This document shows, one piece after another, positions 11,717 through 25,350 of a stretch of 64,000 bases of DNA. The stretch is taken from assembly GCA_021850095.1 (NCBI GenBank), contig JAJZRX010000003.1:62001-126000 (forward strand), in the 5' to 3' direction. How positions within the stretch are numbered: the first letter of the stretch is position 1; every line of letters begins with the position of its first letter. The translations under genes and the position numbers were made by a program. The notes beneath the pieces are model-generated. The model did no database searches. It was given only the letters and a program-made list of their open reading frames with translations, and had not been told where the DNA came from. This DNA is from Deltaproteobacteria bacterium (GTDB lineage: Bacteria; Desulfobacterota; Desulfuromonadia; Geobacterales; Pseudopelobacteraceae).

Positions 11717-12289
11717 ATGGGGGATTTGATGCGGCGGGCTGTTTTTCTGGATCGGGACGGTACCCTTAATGTGGAGAAAGAGTATCTGTACCTGATCGCG
11801 GATTTCGAATTTATTCCGGGTGCGGTGGAGGCCGTTCGCCTGCTGAACCAGGCCGGTTTCCTGGTGGTGGTGGTCACGAACCAGTCCGGCGTGGCCCGCG
11901 GCTATTATACCGAAGAGGATGTGGAAATCCTGCATCGCCACATCGCTGCGGAGCTGCACAAATATGGGGCGCGGGTCGATGCCTGGTTGTATTGCCCCCA
12001 TCATCCCGACGGTCGCGGCAGCTATTCTCTGCCCTGCAGCTGCCGGAAACCGTTGCCGGGCATGCTGAAGGAGGCCGCACGGCGCTACGATATCGATCTT
12101 ACATCATCGGTCATGATCGGTGACAAGCTGGCTGACATTTCAGCCGGTCAGGCTGCCGGCTGCGGTACAATTCTTGTCCGGACCGGCTATGGTGCGGAAG
12201 AGGAGTGTCATCTCCCGGAGAGTACACCCGTGTTTGATGATCTGTTGAGGGCTGCAGAAAGTCTGACCCTGGATGTTAATCCGGTTTGA
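11717..12289 (+). CDS. gmhB: D-glycero-beta-D-manno-heptose-1,7-bisphosphate 7-phosphatase
   Basis: HAD motifs FLDRDGTLN, VTNQSGVARGY, CPHHPDG...CSCRKPLPGML. Confidence 0.92.
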   Translation: MGDLMRRAVFLDRDGTLNVEKEYLYLIADFEFIPGAVEAVRLLNQAGFLVVVVTNQSGVARGYYTEEDVEILHRHIAAELHKYGARVDAWLYCPHHPDGRGSYSLPCSCRKPLPGMLKEAARRYDIDLTSSVMIGDKLADISAGQAAGCGTILVRTGYGAEEECHLPESTPVFDDLLRAAESLTLDVNPV

Positions 12290-12347
12290 CACCGCTTACG
12301 GTAACGTGATACCTAACCGAAGTTTATAAATCAGCCGAGGAGTTTTT

Positions 12348-13244
12348 ATGACCAGAGGTATCCGCAAGGGAATCATACTCGCCGGCGGGGCCGGCAGCCG
12401 TCTTTATCCGTTGACATTGGTGGCCAGCAAGCAATTACAGCCGGTGTACGACAAGCCGATGATCTATTATCCGCTGGCGACTCTGATGGCGGCCGGCATC
12501 AAGGATATTCTGCTGATTTCGACGCCGCTGGATACTCCCCGTTTTGAAGCGTTGCTGGGGGATGGTTCCCGCTGGGGCATTACGATCAGCTACAAGGTTC
12601 AGCCAGAGCCTAAAGGAATCGCCCAGGCGTTTCTGGTTGGCGAGGAGTTTATCGACAATCAGCCGGTCTGCCTGATTCTGGGTGACAATATTTTCTACGG
12701 CAAGATGAATCTGGACAAGATCGTTTCAGAATTCCAGGGGGGAGCCCGGGTCTTCGGCTACCAGGTTCACGATCCCGAACGCTATGGCGTGGTCGAGTTT
12801 GACCGGGAGGGCACGGTTCTCAGCATCGAGGAAAAGCCGAAACTGCCCAAATCGCATTATGCAGTTCCCGGTTTGTATCTGTATGACGAAAAGGTCGTGA
12901 AAATTGCCAAGGAAATCAAGCCGTCGCCGCGGGGCGAGCTGGAAATAACCGATATCAATCTGGAATATCTGCAGCGCGGCCAGCTGATGGTTGAAAAACT
13001 GGGGCGCGGGATCGCCTGGCTGGATACCGGCACTCACCGTAGTCTGCTGGAGGCCAGCAACTTTATTGAAACGATTGAATCGCGGCAGGGGCTTAAGATC
13101 GCCTGCCTTGAGGAAATTGCGCTGCGGCGCGGTTTTCTGGATTGCCAGGGCATGAAACGGGTGATCGATGCTACTCCCAACTCTTCATACAAGGATTATC
13201 TGCTGCGGGTGTACAGTGAAATTGATCTGTGCGGGTCGCTCTGA
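12348..13244 (+). CDS. rfbA: glucose-1-phosphate thymidylyltransferase
   Basis: [37 protein letters not shown]. Confidence 0.95.
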   Translation: MTRGIRKGIILAGGAGSRLYPLTLVASKQLQPVYDKPMIYYPLATLMAAGIKDILLISTPLDTPRFEALLGDGSRWGITISYKVQPEPKGIAQAFLVGEEFIDNQPVCLILGDNIFYGKMNLDKIVSEFQGGARVFGYQVHDPERYGVVEFDREGTVLSIEEKPKLPKSHYAVPGLYLYDEKVVKIAKEIKPSPRGELEITDINLEYLQRGQLMVEKLGRGIAWLDTGTHRSLLEASNFIETIESRQGLKIACLEEIALRRGFLDCQGMKRVIDATPNSSYKDYLLRVYSEIDLCGSL

Positions 13245-13265
13245 TTTGCAAGGTAGACACTGACG

Positions 13266-14087
13266 ATGGAGTTCATCAAGAAATATCTCTTCGCTGTGGT
13301 GACCGGAGTCGGCATTCTGGCCGCTCTAATCGTATTCTCGTTGAATGTTCCCCGCAGTCGCGAAGCCAATGCGGTTGAAAGGGGTCTGTTGAGTGTCATG
13401 GCGCCGGTTTTTCAGCCCTTTTACCGCTTGAGCGGTTTGGTGGAGGATGTCTGGGACGGGTATGTCAGTCTGGTTGACACCCATCGGGAAAACCTGCGCT
13501 TGCGCGAAGATGTCCGCGTACTTAACGAACGGGTGCGCGAGCGCAACGAACTGTTGCTGACCAATCAGCGCCTGGAGCGCTTGCTGGATATGAAGAAGAA
13601 CGTCAAGACGCCGACCATCGCGGCCGAGGTGATCGGTGAGGATACCACGTCCTGGTTTCGCACCCTGATACTGAATCGCGGCAGTTCCAGCGGAATCCGC
13701 GAGGGGATGGCGGTGGTTGCCGCCGATGGCATTGTCGGTCAGATTGTCAAGGTTGCAAATTCCACATCACGGGTTGTTCTGCTGACCGACCACGCCAGCG
13801 GCATTGCCGCAACTATCCAGCGCTCACGTGCTCGCGGTGTCGTCAAGGGCAAGTCTGAAATGCTCTGTACGCTCGAATTCACAACCCGCGAAGAGGACGT
13901 CAAGGTCGGTGATCAGGTAATATCATCCGGAATCGGCGGCATTTTTCAAAAAGGGCTCCCGATTGGCGAAGTAACCATGGTTAAACGCGGTGAATACGGT
14001 GTTTTTCAAACGGTGTCGATTCGCCCCAGCGTTAACCTGGCCCATCTGGAAGAAGTTCTGGTGGTTTTGAGTGGCGGTTATGAGTAG
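13266..14087 (+). CDS. mreC: rod shape-determining protein MreC
   Basis: topology and GMAVVAADGIVGQIVKVANSTSRVVLLTD; mreCD-mrdA-rodA synteny. Confidence 0.92.
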   Translation: MEFIKKYLFAVVTGVGILAALIVFSLNVPRSREANAVERGLLSVMAPVFQPFYRLSGLVEDVWDGYVSLVDTHRENLRLREDVRVLNERVRERNELLLTNQRLERLLDMKKNVKTPTIAAEVIGEDTTSWFRTLILNRGSSSGIREGMAVVAADGIVGQIVKVANSTSRVVLLTDHASGIAATIQRSRARGVVKGKSEMLCTLEFTTREEDVKVGDQVISSGIGGIFQKGLPIGEVTMVKRGEYGVFQTVSIRPSVNLAHLEEVLVVLSGGYE

Positions 14088-14574
14088 ACGGACCATGCTG
14101 CTGCTGTCCGGTTTGATTCTGGCTGCCCTGGTTCTGCAGGCGGCCGTGTTTCCCGTGTTTTTTCGTCCCCCCTTCAAGCCCGACCTGCTTTTGGTGATCA
14201 TGGTCTTCATGGCACTGCGCTTTCCTTTTGAAATTGGCGCCCCCCTGTCTTGGCTGCTGGGTTTGTTTAATGATGTGTTCAGCGGGCTGTATCTCGGACT
14301 GGATGCCTTCACGTTTCTGGTCGTTTTTCTGCTGATCCGCAGCGTATCGGACCGCTTGTACGCCGATAGCGCGATTTTGTTTGTCCTGACCGTGGCTGGT
14401 GCCACTTTGGGCGGATTTACGCTCAATCTCCTGCTGCTGATCATGATGACCAGTTCTCCGGAAATAGCCTATTCGATGATTTCCGATATCATACCCCGCC
14501 TTTTGGTCAACTCATTTGCCGCATCGCTCGTAACCCTTTTTCCCGGTTTCGACTGCCAGTTGGAAACAGCATGA
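14071..14574 (+). CDS. mreD: rod shape-determining protein MreD
   Basis: small polytopic membrane protein between mreC and mrdA. Confidence 0.85.
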   Translation: MAVMSRRTMLLLSGLILAALVLQAAVFPVFFRPPFKPDLLLVIMVFMALRFPFEIGAPLSWLLGLFNDVFSGLYLGLDAFTFLVVFLLIRSVSDRLYADSAILFVLTVAGATLGGFTLNLLLLIMMTSSPEIAYSMISDIIPRLLVNSFAASLVTLFPGFDCQLETA

Positions 14575-16511
14575 AAGAACGGCGCTTTGTTCGAGAAGTT
14601 CTGGAATCCAAACAAAGAATACTGGTGCTGTCATTCATTGTGGGCGCCGTATTTTTTCTTTTACTGGCGCGATTGTGGCATCTGCAAATCCTGAATGCCG
14701 ACGATTATCAGGCCATGTCAGAAAACAACCGGCTTCGCTTCGTGCCGGTGGCGGCCTTCAGGGGCGCGATCATGGACCGCAGCGGGACCGTGCTGGTCAG
14801 TAACCGCCCCTCGTTCAGCCTGGCAGTGGTGCCCCAGGAGGTAAAGGATAAGGAAGCGCTTCTGACCCAGTTGTCATCGCTTCTGGGAATCGAGCGGGGA
14901 GAAATGGCCGAGCGCTGGGACAAGAACAAGGGGCGTGCCAAGTACTACCCGATCGTACTCGCTTCCAATATCACGCGTGATCAGGTCGAAATGGTAGAGG
15001 AAAACCGTTTACGCCTGCCGGGAGTCGAAATTGAGATGAAGCCGGTGCGGGAGTATTCAAACGGTGTGCTAGCCTCGCATCTGCTGGGGTATATCGGGGA
15101 AATATCCGAAAAAGAACTGAATCTGAAGAATTTCGAGGACTATAACCCCGGTGACTACATCGGTAAAAACGGCATCGAACGTGCCCTGGAAAATGAGCTG
15201 CACGGTGAAGACGGCGGGCGTCAGTTCGAGGTGGATGCCCGCGGCAGGGTGCTGCGCACAATCTCGGAAACCCATCCCACCGTTGGTAACAGCGTCGTGC
15301 TGACCATCGATGCCGAGATACAGAAAAAGGCTGAAAAAGCTTTTGGCGAGCAGGCTGGCGCCGCGGTTGCCATGGACGTCAACAGTGGAGAAATCCTCGC
15401 TTTTGTCAGCAATCCCGGTTTCGACCCGGCGCTCTTCAGTGGCAAGCTGCCGCCCGATATTTGGAAAGGCTACCTGGAGGACAAGCGGCGACCGCTTGAG
15501 AATAAGGCTTTGAGCGGCCAGTATCCGCCCGGTTCGACGTTCAAGATCGTTACTGCTCTGGCCGGCCTGCAGGACAGCGTGATCAACGACTCCAGCTCGG
15601 TAAACTGCGGCGGATCCTACAGCCTGGGAACCTCCACCTTCAAATGCTGGAACAGGAGGGGCCACGGAAACACAAACCTGCGCAAGTCCCTGCGGGAATC
15701 CTGTGACGTCTATTATTATCAGCTTGGAGAAAAACTGGGCGTGGATAAAATTGCCGCCGCTTCCAAGGCATTCATGCTGGGTTCTCCGCTGGGGGTCGAG
15801 CTGCAGAATGAAAAACCGGGCCTGATCCCGACTTCTGAATGGAAACTGGAACGTTTCGGCAAGCGCTGGTTTCAGGGTGAGACGCTGCCGGTCGCAATCG
15901 GCCAGGGATATGTTCTGACAACGCCGATTCAGCTGGCTTCAATGATCGCCACGGTTGCCAACGAGGGCACCATCTACCGGCCACACTTGGTAAAGCGGAT
16001 CGTCGATGCCGACGGAAAAACGCTTCGTGAAACCAAGCCGGAGGTTATCGGAACAGCATCCTTCCCGAAAGAGTCATTCCGTCTGGTCAAACAGGGCTTG
16101 TTTGCGGTTGTCAACGAGCGGGGCGGTACCGGAGCCCAGTCCCGGCTCTACGATGTCAGGGTGGCCGGTAAAACCGGCACATCCCAGGTGGTCAAGCTGC
16201 GGGACAGCAAACGCAGTACTCCTTATCAATTCCGCGACCATGCCCTGTTTGTCGCCTTTGCACCTTTTGACAAGCCCGAGATTGCCGTGGCAGTTGTGGT
16301 GGAACATGGCGAACATGGCGGTTCGGCCGCCGCGCCGATTGCCGGCAGAATATTGAGGGCCTATTTCGAAAGCAAGAAACCGGCCAGAAAGGAACCGGCC
16401 GGATCTTCAAAAGCTGGAGATTCGGATACGGAAAGCGCGGAAGAGCCGACCGGCGCCGCCGAGCCTGCTGCCGTTGATGGAGCTGCTGATAAGGATGCCG
16501 CCAATGATTGA
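14571..16511 (+). CDS. mrdA: penicillin-binding protein 2
   Basis: YPPGSTFKIVTALAGL, KTGTSQV transpeptidase motifs. Confidence 0.95.
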   Translation: MKERRFVREVLESKQRILVLSFIVGAVFFLLLARLWHLQILNADDYQAMSENNRLRFVPVAAFRGAIMDRSGTVLVSNRPSFSLAVVPQEVKDKEALLTQLSSLLGIERGEMAERWDKNKGRAKYYPIVLASNITRDQVEMVEENRLRLPGVEIEMKPVREYSNGVLASHLLGYIGEISEKELNLKNFEDYNPGDYIGKNGIERALENELHGEDGGRQFEVDARGRVLRTISETHPTVGNSVVLTIDAEIQKKAEKAFGEQAGAAVAMDVNSGEILAFVSNPGFDPALFSGKLPPDIWKGYLEDKRRPLENKALSGQYPPGSTFKIVTALAGLQDSVINDSSSVNCGGSYSLGTSTFKCWNRRGHGNTNLRKSLRESCDVYYYQLGEKLGVDKIAAASKAFMLGSPLGVELQNEKPGLIPTSEWKLERFGKRWFQGETLPVAIGQGYVLTTPIQLASMIATVANEGTIYRPHLVKRIVDADGKTLRETKPEVIGTASFPKESFRLVKQGLFAVVNERGGTGAQSRLYDVRVAGKTGTSQVVKLRDSKRSTPYQFRDHALFVAFAPFDKPEIAVAVVVEHGEHGGSAAAPIAGRILRAYFESKKPARKEPAGSSKAGDSDTESAEEPTGAAEPAAVDGAADKDAAND

Positions 16512-17604
16512 TCGTCGACTCCTGACAAACTTCGACTGGGTATTGGCCGGACTTGTGGTGGTTGTGTGCCTGTTGGGCATCATGAATATTTACAGCGCCA
16601 CAAACTCCTACAAGATCGTGGGGGCTGCCTATTATACCAAACAGTTCTACTGGATGCTGACGGGAATAACGATCTCACTGCTTGTCTGCAGCGTTGATTA
16701 TCATCTGCTGGAAGACCTGTCATACTGGCTTTACGGTTTTATCGTGCTGCTGCTGCTTGCGGTGCTGATTTTCGGCCGGGCCTCCATGGGCGCCACCCGC
16801 TGGCTGAATCTGGGGCTGTTCAATGTGCAGCCGTCGGAGCTGATGAAGATCGTCATCATTATTACGATTGCCCGTTTCTTCAATAATTTTCACACAATTG
16901 ACGGTCTGACCATCAAGGATGTTCTTTTCCCTTTGGGAATACTGGCTCTGCCGGCGGCATTGATCATGAAACAGCCCGATCTGGGCACCGCCGTCCTGGT
17001 GGTTCTGATCGCTGTTTCCATGACCTTTTACGTCGGCCTGCGCTGGAGCACGATCGTGACTTTTACTCTGGTAACAATTCCGATGGCCTGGATCGGCTGG
17101 TCATTCTATCTGCGCCCCTACCAGAAAAACCGTGTGCTTGATTTTCTCAATCCGGAACGTTCACGGCTCGGCAGCGGTTACCACATCATCCAGAGCAAAA
17201 TAGCCGTCGGATCGGGCGGAATTACCGGCAAGGGCTTTATCCAGGGAACCCAGTCCCAACTTAAGTTTCTCCCCGAGCAGCATACCGACTTCGCTTTTTC
17301 GGTATTTGCCGAAGAGTGGGGCTTTGTCGGCTGTCTGCTGCTGATGATCCTGTACCTGTTGCTGATATTGTGGGGCCTGAATATTGCCCGGCGCTGCAAC
17401 GACCGTTTCGGCGGATTGCTGGCGGTGGGGGTGACGGCCATGCTGTTCTGGCATTTTGTCATCAATATGGGGATGGTTATCGGATTGTTTCCGGTGGTCG
17501 GTGTGCCGATGCCGTTCTTCTCCTACGGCGGCACGTCGATGATCACCTCGATGGTCGGGATCGGGTTGCTGCAGAATGTCAGCATGCGGCGCTTTATGTT
17601 TTGA
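16504..17604 (+). CDS. rodA: rod shape-determining protein RodA
   Basis: SEDS signature LPEQHTDFAFSVFAEEWGFVG, PFFSYGGTSMITSMVGIGLL. Confidence 0.95.
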   Translation: MIDRRLLTNFDWVLAGLVVVVCLLGIMNIYSATNSYKIVGAAYYTKQFYWMLTGITISLLVCSVDYHLLEDLSYWLYGFIVLLLLAVLIFGRASMGATRWLNLGLFNVQPSELMKIVIIITIARFFNNFHTIDGLTIKDVLFPLGILALPAALIMKQPDLGTAVLVVLIAVSMTFYVGLRWSTIVTFTLVTIPMAWIGWSFYLRPYQKNRVLDFLNPERSRLGSGYHIIQSKIAVGSGGITGKGFIQGTQSQLKFLPEQHTDFAFSVFAEEWGFVGCLLLMILYLLLILWGLNIARRCNDRFGGLLAVGVTAMLFWHFVINMGMVIGLFPVVGVPMPFFSYGGTSMITSMVGIGLLQNVSMRRFMF

Positions 17605-17694
17605 TTGTGAACCAAAGCCCCCTTTTGCCCTTTACATTCCAGCCATCTTTATTTATTCTGCACAGTCCGATTCTTATGTACAACGAAGGGTTCC

Positions 17695-19491
17695 ATGGAT
17701 ATCAGCAGAATTCGCAATTTCTCCATCATCGCCCACATTGATCACGGTAAATCCACGCTGGCGGACCGGCTGCTGGAGTATACCGGCACCGTATCCGATC
17801 GCGAAAAACAGAACCAGTTCCTTGACAAGATGGATCTTGAGCGGGAGCGTGGCATCACGATCAAGGCCCAGACCGTGCGGCTGAATTATCGCGCCGACGA
17901 TGGACGGGACTATATCCTCAATCTGATCGACACCCCCGGCCACGTTGACTTTACCTACGAGGTTTCCCGCTCTCTGGCCGCCTGCGAAGGGGGGCTGCTG
18001 GTGGTGGACGCCTCCCAGGGGGTCGAGGCCCAGACCCTGGCCAATGTTTATCTGGCTCTGGACATAAACCTGGAAGTCTTCCCTGTGCTGAACAAGATTG
18101 ACCTGCCGGCGGCCGATCCGGAACGGGTTATCCAGGAAATCGAAGAGATCATCGGCATTGATGCCCATGATGCGGTCCGGGCCAGCGCCAAGGAGGGCAT
18201 CGGCACCAAGGAAATACTGGAAGAGATCGTTCGCAAAATACCGCCTCCCAAGGGTGATGCGGCCGCGCCGCTCAAGGCGCTGCTGTTCGATTCCTGGTAT
18301 GATCAGTACCAGGGCGTTATCATTCTGGTGCGGATCTTCGACGGCACTCTCAAAAAAGGAGACAAAATCCAGCTGATGGCCACCAACAGCTCCTTTGAGG
18401 CTCTCAAGGTGGGGGTTTTTGCTCCGGTCATGCGCGAAGTGCCACAACTGTCTGCCGGAGAGGTCGGTTTTGTGATTGCCGGCATCAAGGATGTGGCTGA
18501 CGCCAAGGTTGGCGATACGGTTACCCTGCTGCAGCGGCAGTGCGCCGTGCCGCTGGATGGTTTCAAGGAAGTTCAGCCCATGGTGTTTTCCGGGCTGTAT
18601 CCGATCGATACCGTCCAGTATGAACAATTGCGTGACGCGCTGGCCAAGCTCAAGCTGAACGACTCCTCCTTTTCCTACGAGCCGGAAACTTCTCTGGCGC
18701 TCGGCTTCGGCTTCCGCTGCGGTTTCCTGGGACTGCTGCACATGGAGATCATCCAGGAACGTCTGGAACGGGAATTCGCGCTTGATCTAATCACAACCGC
18801 ACCGACCGTTGTCTATCGGGTACACAGGATGAATGGCGAGGTCTATTCCATCCAGAGTGCCAATCAGATGCCGGAACTGCAAAGCATGGAATATCTGGAA
18901 GAACCCTTCATTCTGGCCCATATCCATGTGCCCAATGAATTTGTGGGCGGGGTGCTGGCCCTGTGCGAGGACAAACGCGGCGTCCAGCGCGAGATCAAGT
19001 ATCTGACTCCCACCCGGGTCATGATCATTTACGAGCTGCCCCTGAACGAAATCGTCCTTGATTTCTACGACCGCCTCAAATCTATCACCCGGGGCTATGC
19101 CTCCCTGGATTACGAGCATCTGGAATATCGCCGCAGCGATCTGGTGCGGATGAATGTGCTGATCAACGGCGAAGTCGTTGATGCTCTCTCACTTATCCTG
19201 CATCGCGAAAAAGCCTACTTCCGCGGACGTGAGCTGGTGTCGAAGATGAAGGAGCTGATTTCGCGGCAGATGTTCGAGGTCGCGATCCAGGCTGCGATCG
19301 GCAACAAGGTCATTGCCCGTGAAACGGTCAAGGCAATGCGCAAGGACGTTCTGGCCAAGTGCTACGGAGGCGACATCACCCGAAAACGCAAACTGCTGGA
19401 GAAGCAGAAGGAAGGCAAAAAACGCATGAAGAATGTGGGTAACGTCGAATTGCCCCAGGAAGCCTTCCTGGCAATACTAAAGGTCGAATAG
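17695..19491 (+). CDS. lepA: elongation factor 4
   Basis: [56 protein letters not shown]. Confidence 0.97.
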   Translation: MDISRIRNFSIIAHIDHGKSTLADRLLEYTGTVSDREKQNQFLDKMDLERERGITIKAQTVRLNYRADDGRDYILNLIDTPGHVDFTYEVSRSLAACEGGLLVVDASQGVEAQTLANVYLALDINLEVFPVLNKIDLPAADPERVIQEIEEIIGIDAHDAVRASAKEGIGTKEILEEIVRKIPPPKGDAAAPLKALLFDSWYDQYQGVIILVRIFDGTLKKGDKIQLMATNSSFEALKVGVFAPVMREVPQLSAGEVGFVIAGIKDVADAKVGDTVTLLQRQCAVPLDGFKEVQPMVFSGLYPIDTVQYEQLRDALAKLKLNDSSFSYEPETSLALGFGFRCGFLGLLHMEIIQERLEREFALDLITTAPTVVYRVHRMNGEVYSIQSANQMPELQSMEYLEEPFILAHIHVPNEFVGGVLALCEDKRGVQREIKYLTPTRVMIIYELPLNEIVLDFYDRLKSITRGYASLDYEHLEYRRSDLVRMNVLINGEVVDALSLILHREKAYFRGRELVSKMKELISRQMFEVAIQAAIGNKVIARETVKAMRKDVLAKCYGGDITRKRKLLEKQKEGKKRMKNVGNVELPQEAFLAILKVE

Positions 19492-19536
19492 AACTACATC
19501 AGTGTCGTTGTCATGCCGCTGATAAAAGGAACCTGC

Positions 19537-20202
19537 ATGCAAGAACATACCGAAACCTCCCTCGATCCAGCTGTTCAACAACCGGAACCGGCTGTGAGAA
19601 AGAAAAGCCTGATCCGTGAATATGCCGAATCAATTGCCATTGCGATTCTGCTGGCGCTGGTCATCCGCACCTATCTGGTACAGGCTTTCAAGATACCGTC
19701 CGGTTCGATGGAGGATACGCTGGCGATCGGCGATCATCTGCTGGTCAGCAAGTTCATTTATGGCACCAAGCTGCCATTTAATGACAAACGTGTCCTGATC
19801 CTTCGTGATCCCCGACAGGGTGACGTAATCGTCTTTGAATACCCGGAAGATCCCAGCAAGGACTTTATCAAGCGGATCGTCGGCACGCCTGGGGATGTGG
19901 TTGAAGGCAAGGAGAAAAAAGTCTATGTCAACGGCAAACCGTATGATAATCCGCACGAAGTGCACAAGGAAAAGGATCTGATCCCCAAGGAGATGAATCC
20001 GCGCGATACCTTTGGGCCGGTGACGGTGCCGGCTGATTCGTATTTCGTGATGGGGGACAATCGGGATCGTTCCTACGACAGCCGTTTCTGGAAGTTTGTC
20101 AAGCGGGACCAGATCAAGGGATTGGCATTTATCAAATACTGGTCCTGGGATCGGGAAAAACTCCGCCCCCGCTTTGGTAATATCGGCAAGTTGATTAATT
20201 GA
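19537..20202 (+). CDS. lepB: signal peptidase I
   Basis: FKIPSGSMEDTL, FIKRIVGTPGD, MGDNRDRSYDSRFWKFV. Confidence 0.95.
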   Translation: MQEHTETSLDPAVQQPEPAVRKKSLIREYAESIAIAILLALVIRTYLVQAFKIPSGSMEDTLAIGDHLLVSKFIYGTKLPFNDKRVLILRDPRQGDVIVFEYPEDPSKDFIKRIVGTPGDVVEGKEKKVYVNGKPYDNPHEVHKEKDLIPKEMNPRDTFGPVTVPADSYFVMGDNRDRSYDSRFWKFVKRDQIKGLAFIKYWSWDREKLRPRFGNIGKLIN

Positions 20203-20240
20203 ATACCTACAGTTTTTAATAATTCTTATCGGAGGTTTGT

Positions 20241-22025
20241 ATGGATACACTCGGCAGCTGGAAAAGGACACATTATTGCGGCGACCTGCGGGCAAGCGAC
20301 ATCGGCAGGGAAGTGATACTGATGGGGTGGGCGCTGCGCCGCCGTGACCATGGCGGGTTGATTTTTATCGATCTACGCGATCGCGAGGGAATAGCCCAGA
20401 TCGTCTTCGACCCCGAAGTTAACGCCGGTGCTCACGTTGTGGCCGAATCGGTGCGCAGTGAATTCGTTCTGGCTGTCAAGGGCAAAGTTATTCCGCGTCC
20501 GGAAGGCACTGTCAACCCCGCCATGAAGACCGGCGAGGTGGAGATTCAGGTGCTGGAATGCAAGCTGCTCAACCGCTCCAAACCGCTGCCGTTCATGCTC
20601 GACGAACACAGTGACATCAACGAGAACATTCGTCTGAAATACCGCTACCTGGATCTGCGTCGGCCACAGCTTCAACACAATCTGATATTACGTTCCAAAG
20701 TCGCCCAGGTAACCCGCTCCTATTTGAGCGAGAACGGCTTTATTGAACTGGAAACACCCTTTCTGACCAAGTCAACGCCGGAAGGGGCCCGCGACTTTCT
20801 GGTGCCTTCTCGCATCAACCAGGGACATTTCTACGCCCTGCCGCAATCTCCACAGATCTTCAAACAGATTCTGATGATCTCCGGGTTCGACCGTTATTTC
20901 CAGGTTGTGCGCTGCTTCCGCGACGAGGACCTGCGTGCCGACCGTCAACCGGAATTCACCCAGATCGACTGCGAGATGTCGTTCATCGACCGCGAAGACA
21001 TCATCACCGTCATGGAGGGTTTGATCGCCAGGGTTTTCAAAGAAGCCAAAGGAATCGATATTCAACTGCCGGTGGAGCGCATCACCTACGCCGAAGCCAT
21101 CAGACGTTTCGGGGTCGATAACCCGGATCTCCGTTTCGGCATGGAGTTGTGCGAACTGACCGAACTGGTCAAGGCATCCGGCTTCAAGGTCTTTGCCGAT
21201 GTGGCTTCCAAGGGCGGCATCATCAAGGGACTGAACGCCAAGGGCTGCGCGAAGTTCTCCCGCAAGGATATCGACGACCTGACCGAGTTCGTCAAGATAT
21301 ACGGCGCCAAGGGCCTGGCTTACGTCAAAATCGAGAACGGCGAGTGGCATTCGCCGATCGCCAAGTTTTTCACCCCGGAAGAGATTGCCGAGATGAACAG
21401 GATCTTTGCTGCCGAAGAGGGGGATCTGCTGTTCTTCGTGGCCGATAAGCCCAAGGTCGTCAACGATTCGCTCGGCAAATTGCGCAACCATCTGGCTAAC
21501 ATTCTCAAGTTGACCAACAAGGATGATTTCCGTTTTGTCTGGGTGACCGACTTCCCACTTCTGGAATGGGATGAAGAGGAAGGCCGCTGGGCCGCAGTGC
21601 ATCATCCCTTTACCGCACCGATGGACGAGGATCTGGAGTTTGTCGAATCCGATCCGGGCCGCTGCCGGGCCAAAGCTTATGACCTGGTACTGAACGGCAA
21701 CGAGATCGGCGGCGGATCGATCAGGATCCATCAGGAGCAGGTTCAGTCCTTGATGTTCAAACTGCTGGGGATGTCGGTGGAATCGGCCCGCAGCAAATTC
21801 GGCTTTCTTCTGGATGCCCTTGATTTCGGTACACCGCCGCACGGCGGGATCGCCTTCGGCATGGATCGTCTGATCATGCTGCTGACCGGCAGTGATTCGA
21901 TCCGGGATGTTATCGCCTTCCCCAAAACCCAGAAGGGCGCCTGCATGATGTCTGAAGCGCCATCCCTGGTTGATAACAAGCAGCTCCGCGAACTGGGAGT
22001 CCGACTTGTGGAAAAGCAGGGATAA
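20241..22025 (+). CDS. aspS: aspartate--tRNA ligase
   Basis: class II aaRS motifs; [31 protein letters not shown]. Confidence 0.97.
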   Translation: MDTLGSWKRTHYCGDLRASDIGREVILMGWALRRRDHGGLIFIDLRDREGIAQIVFDPEVNAGAHVVAESVRSEFVLAVKGKVIPRPEGTVNPAMKTGEVEIQVLECKLLNRSKPLPFMLDEHSDINENIRLKYRYLDLRRPQLQHNLILRSKVAQVTRSYLSENGFIELETPFLTKSTPEGARDFLVPSRINQGHFYALPQSPQIFKQILMISGFDRYFQVVRCFRDEDLRADRQPEFTQIDCEMSFIDREDIITVMEGLIARVFKEAKGIDIQLPVERITYAEAIRRFGVDNPDLRFGMELCELTELVKASGFKVFADVASKGGIIKGLNAKGCAKFSRKDIDDLTEFVKIYGAKGLAYVKIENGEWHSPIAKFFTPEEIAEMNRIFAAEEGDLLFFVADKPKVVNDSLGKLRNHLANILKLTNKDDFRFVWVTDFPLLEWDEEEGRWAAVHHPFTAPMDEDLEFVESDPGRCRAKAYDLVLNGNEIGGGSIRIHQEQVQSLMFKLLGMSVESARSKFGFLLDALDFGTPPHGGIAFGMDRLIMLLTGSDSIRDVIAFPKTQKGACMMSEAPSLVDNKQLRELGVRLVEKQG

Positions 22026-22034
22026 AATTTACCT

Positions 22035-22730
22035 ATGGGCCGCCTGCCAGCGTGCATAGTTTTGTTCACCATGCTGCTGGCGGCCTGCAGCGCTCCTTCA
22101 CCAACCTGGCGCAACAGGGTCGCGCCATTGATTGAAGAGCTTGATCAGCAGAATGCCCTCCGCCTGTTCCCCCAGGAATACCGTAACCTTCTGGAAACCT
22201 TTGAGCACGGTGATGCCGTTTACCATGTCAGATCAGACCATCAGGGAGCCGATGCATATTACCAGCTTGCTTTTCAGAAAGCCGAGCTGCTTCGTTCTGA
22301 ATTGCAAAGCCTGAAACAAAGGCTGGCGGAGGAAGAACGCCAGCTGGCTTTGCGGCTGGCTGCGCAGCTTGAGGAGGAGCGCCTGATTCGTGAGGCGCTG
22401 GCCGCAGAAGAACGACTTCGCCAGCAGGAACGGAAACGGGCTGAAACTGAAGCAGCGGCAAAGGCTGCTGCACAAAAAAAGCCTGTTGCCAAGGAGCCCA
22501 CACCCACTCCGCCTCCAACGTACACTGTGCGCCGCGGTGAAACATTACCACAAATCGCCGGACGAGCTGAAATATATAACGATTCATCACTATGGCCGCT
22601 GATTTATCGTGCAAACCGTGACCAGATTCGTGATCCCAAACGGCTCTGGCCTGGCCAGGTTCTTTCCATTCCGCGTCATTCCAGCCATGATGATGTTGTG
22701 GAAGCCCGGCGTTATTCCGGTAAAAAGTAA
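22035..22730 (+). CDS. LysM-domain lipoprotein
   Basis: lipobox LLAAC; coiled coil; YTVRRGETLPQIAGRAEIYNDSSLWPLIYRANRDQI. Confidence 0.85.
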   Translation: MGRLPACIVLFTMLLAACSAPSPTWRNRVAPLIEELDQQNALRLFPQEYRNLLETFEHGDAVYHVRSDHQGADAYYQLAFQKAELLRSELQSLKQRLAEEERQLALRLAAQLEEERLIREALAAEERLRQQERKRAETEAAAKAAAQKKPVAKEPTPTPPPTYTVRRGETLPQIAGRAEIYNDSSLWPLIYRANRDQIRDPKRLWPGQVLSIPRHSSHDDVVEARRYSGKK

Positions 22731-22888
22731 TCTGCAAGCTCTGTCGTCAATGACTGTTTGTCAAAATTCTGCAATTACTTATTCAAAGTATAATCCTTCA
22801 GGTTCATGTTCATAAACCCGCTTCAAAACTGTCAAATCAATGTGCCACAAATGCATTAGAGAACTATGTTTTTTCGCAATATTTTTTC

Positions 22889-22923
22889 TTGACAGCCCCA
22901 GGTGTTTTGTATATTGTATACAA
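22889..22923 (+). promoter_or_regulatory. sigma70-like promoter overlapped by palindromic operator, upstream of the TCA block
   Basis: TTGACA 22889-22894, 17-bp spacer, TATTGT 22912-22917; palindrome TTGTATACAA 22914-22923. Confidence 0.55.
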
Positions 22924-23018
22924 AATTTTTAGCCTGCCTTAACATATGATATAACATGTAGTTATATGAAAAAAGTCGTATTTGAGCTTTTAAGCGAGCG
23001 GTATCCAACCTGAATTAA

Positions 23019-25259
<2,241 letters not shown>

Positions 25260-25267
25260 TGTAATTA

Positions 25268-25302
25268 AAGGGAGAGAAGCCTTCGTGCTTCTCTCCCTTC
25301 TC
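25268..25302 (+). terminator. intrinsic terminator
   Basis: AAGGGAGAGAAGC-cttcgt-GCTTCTCTCCCTT. Confidence 0.7.
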
Positions 25303-25350
25303 TAGATTCTGCTGTACAGCTTTTTCAAGCTGAATTCTATGGAAGGGAAA

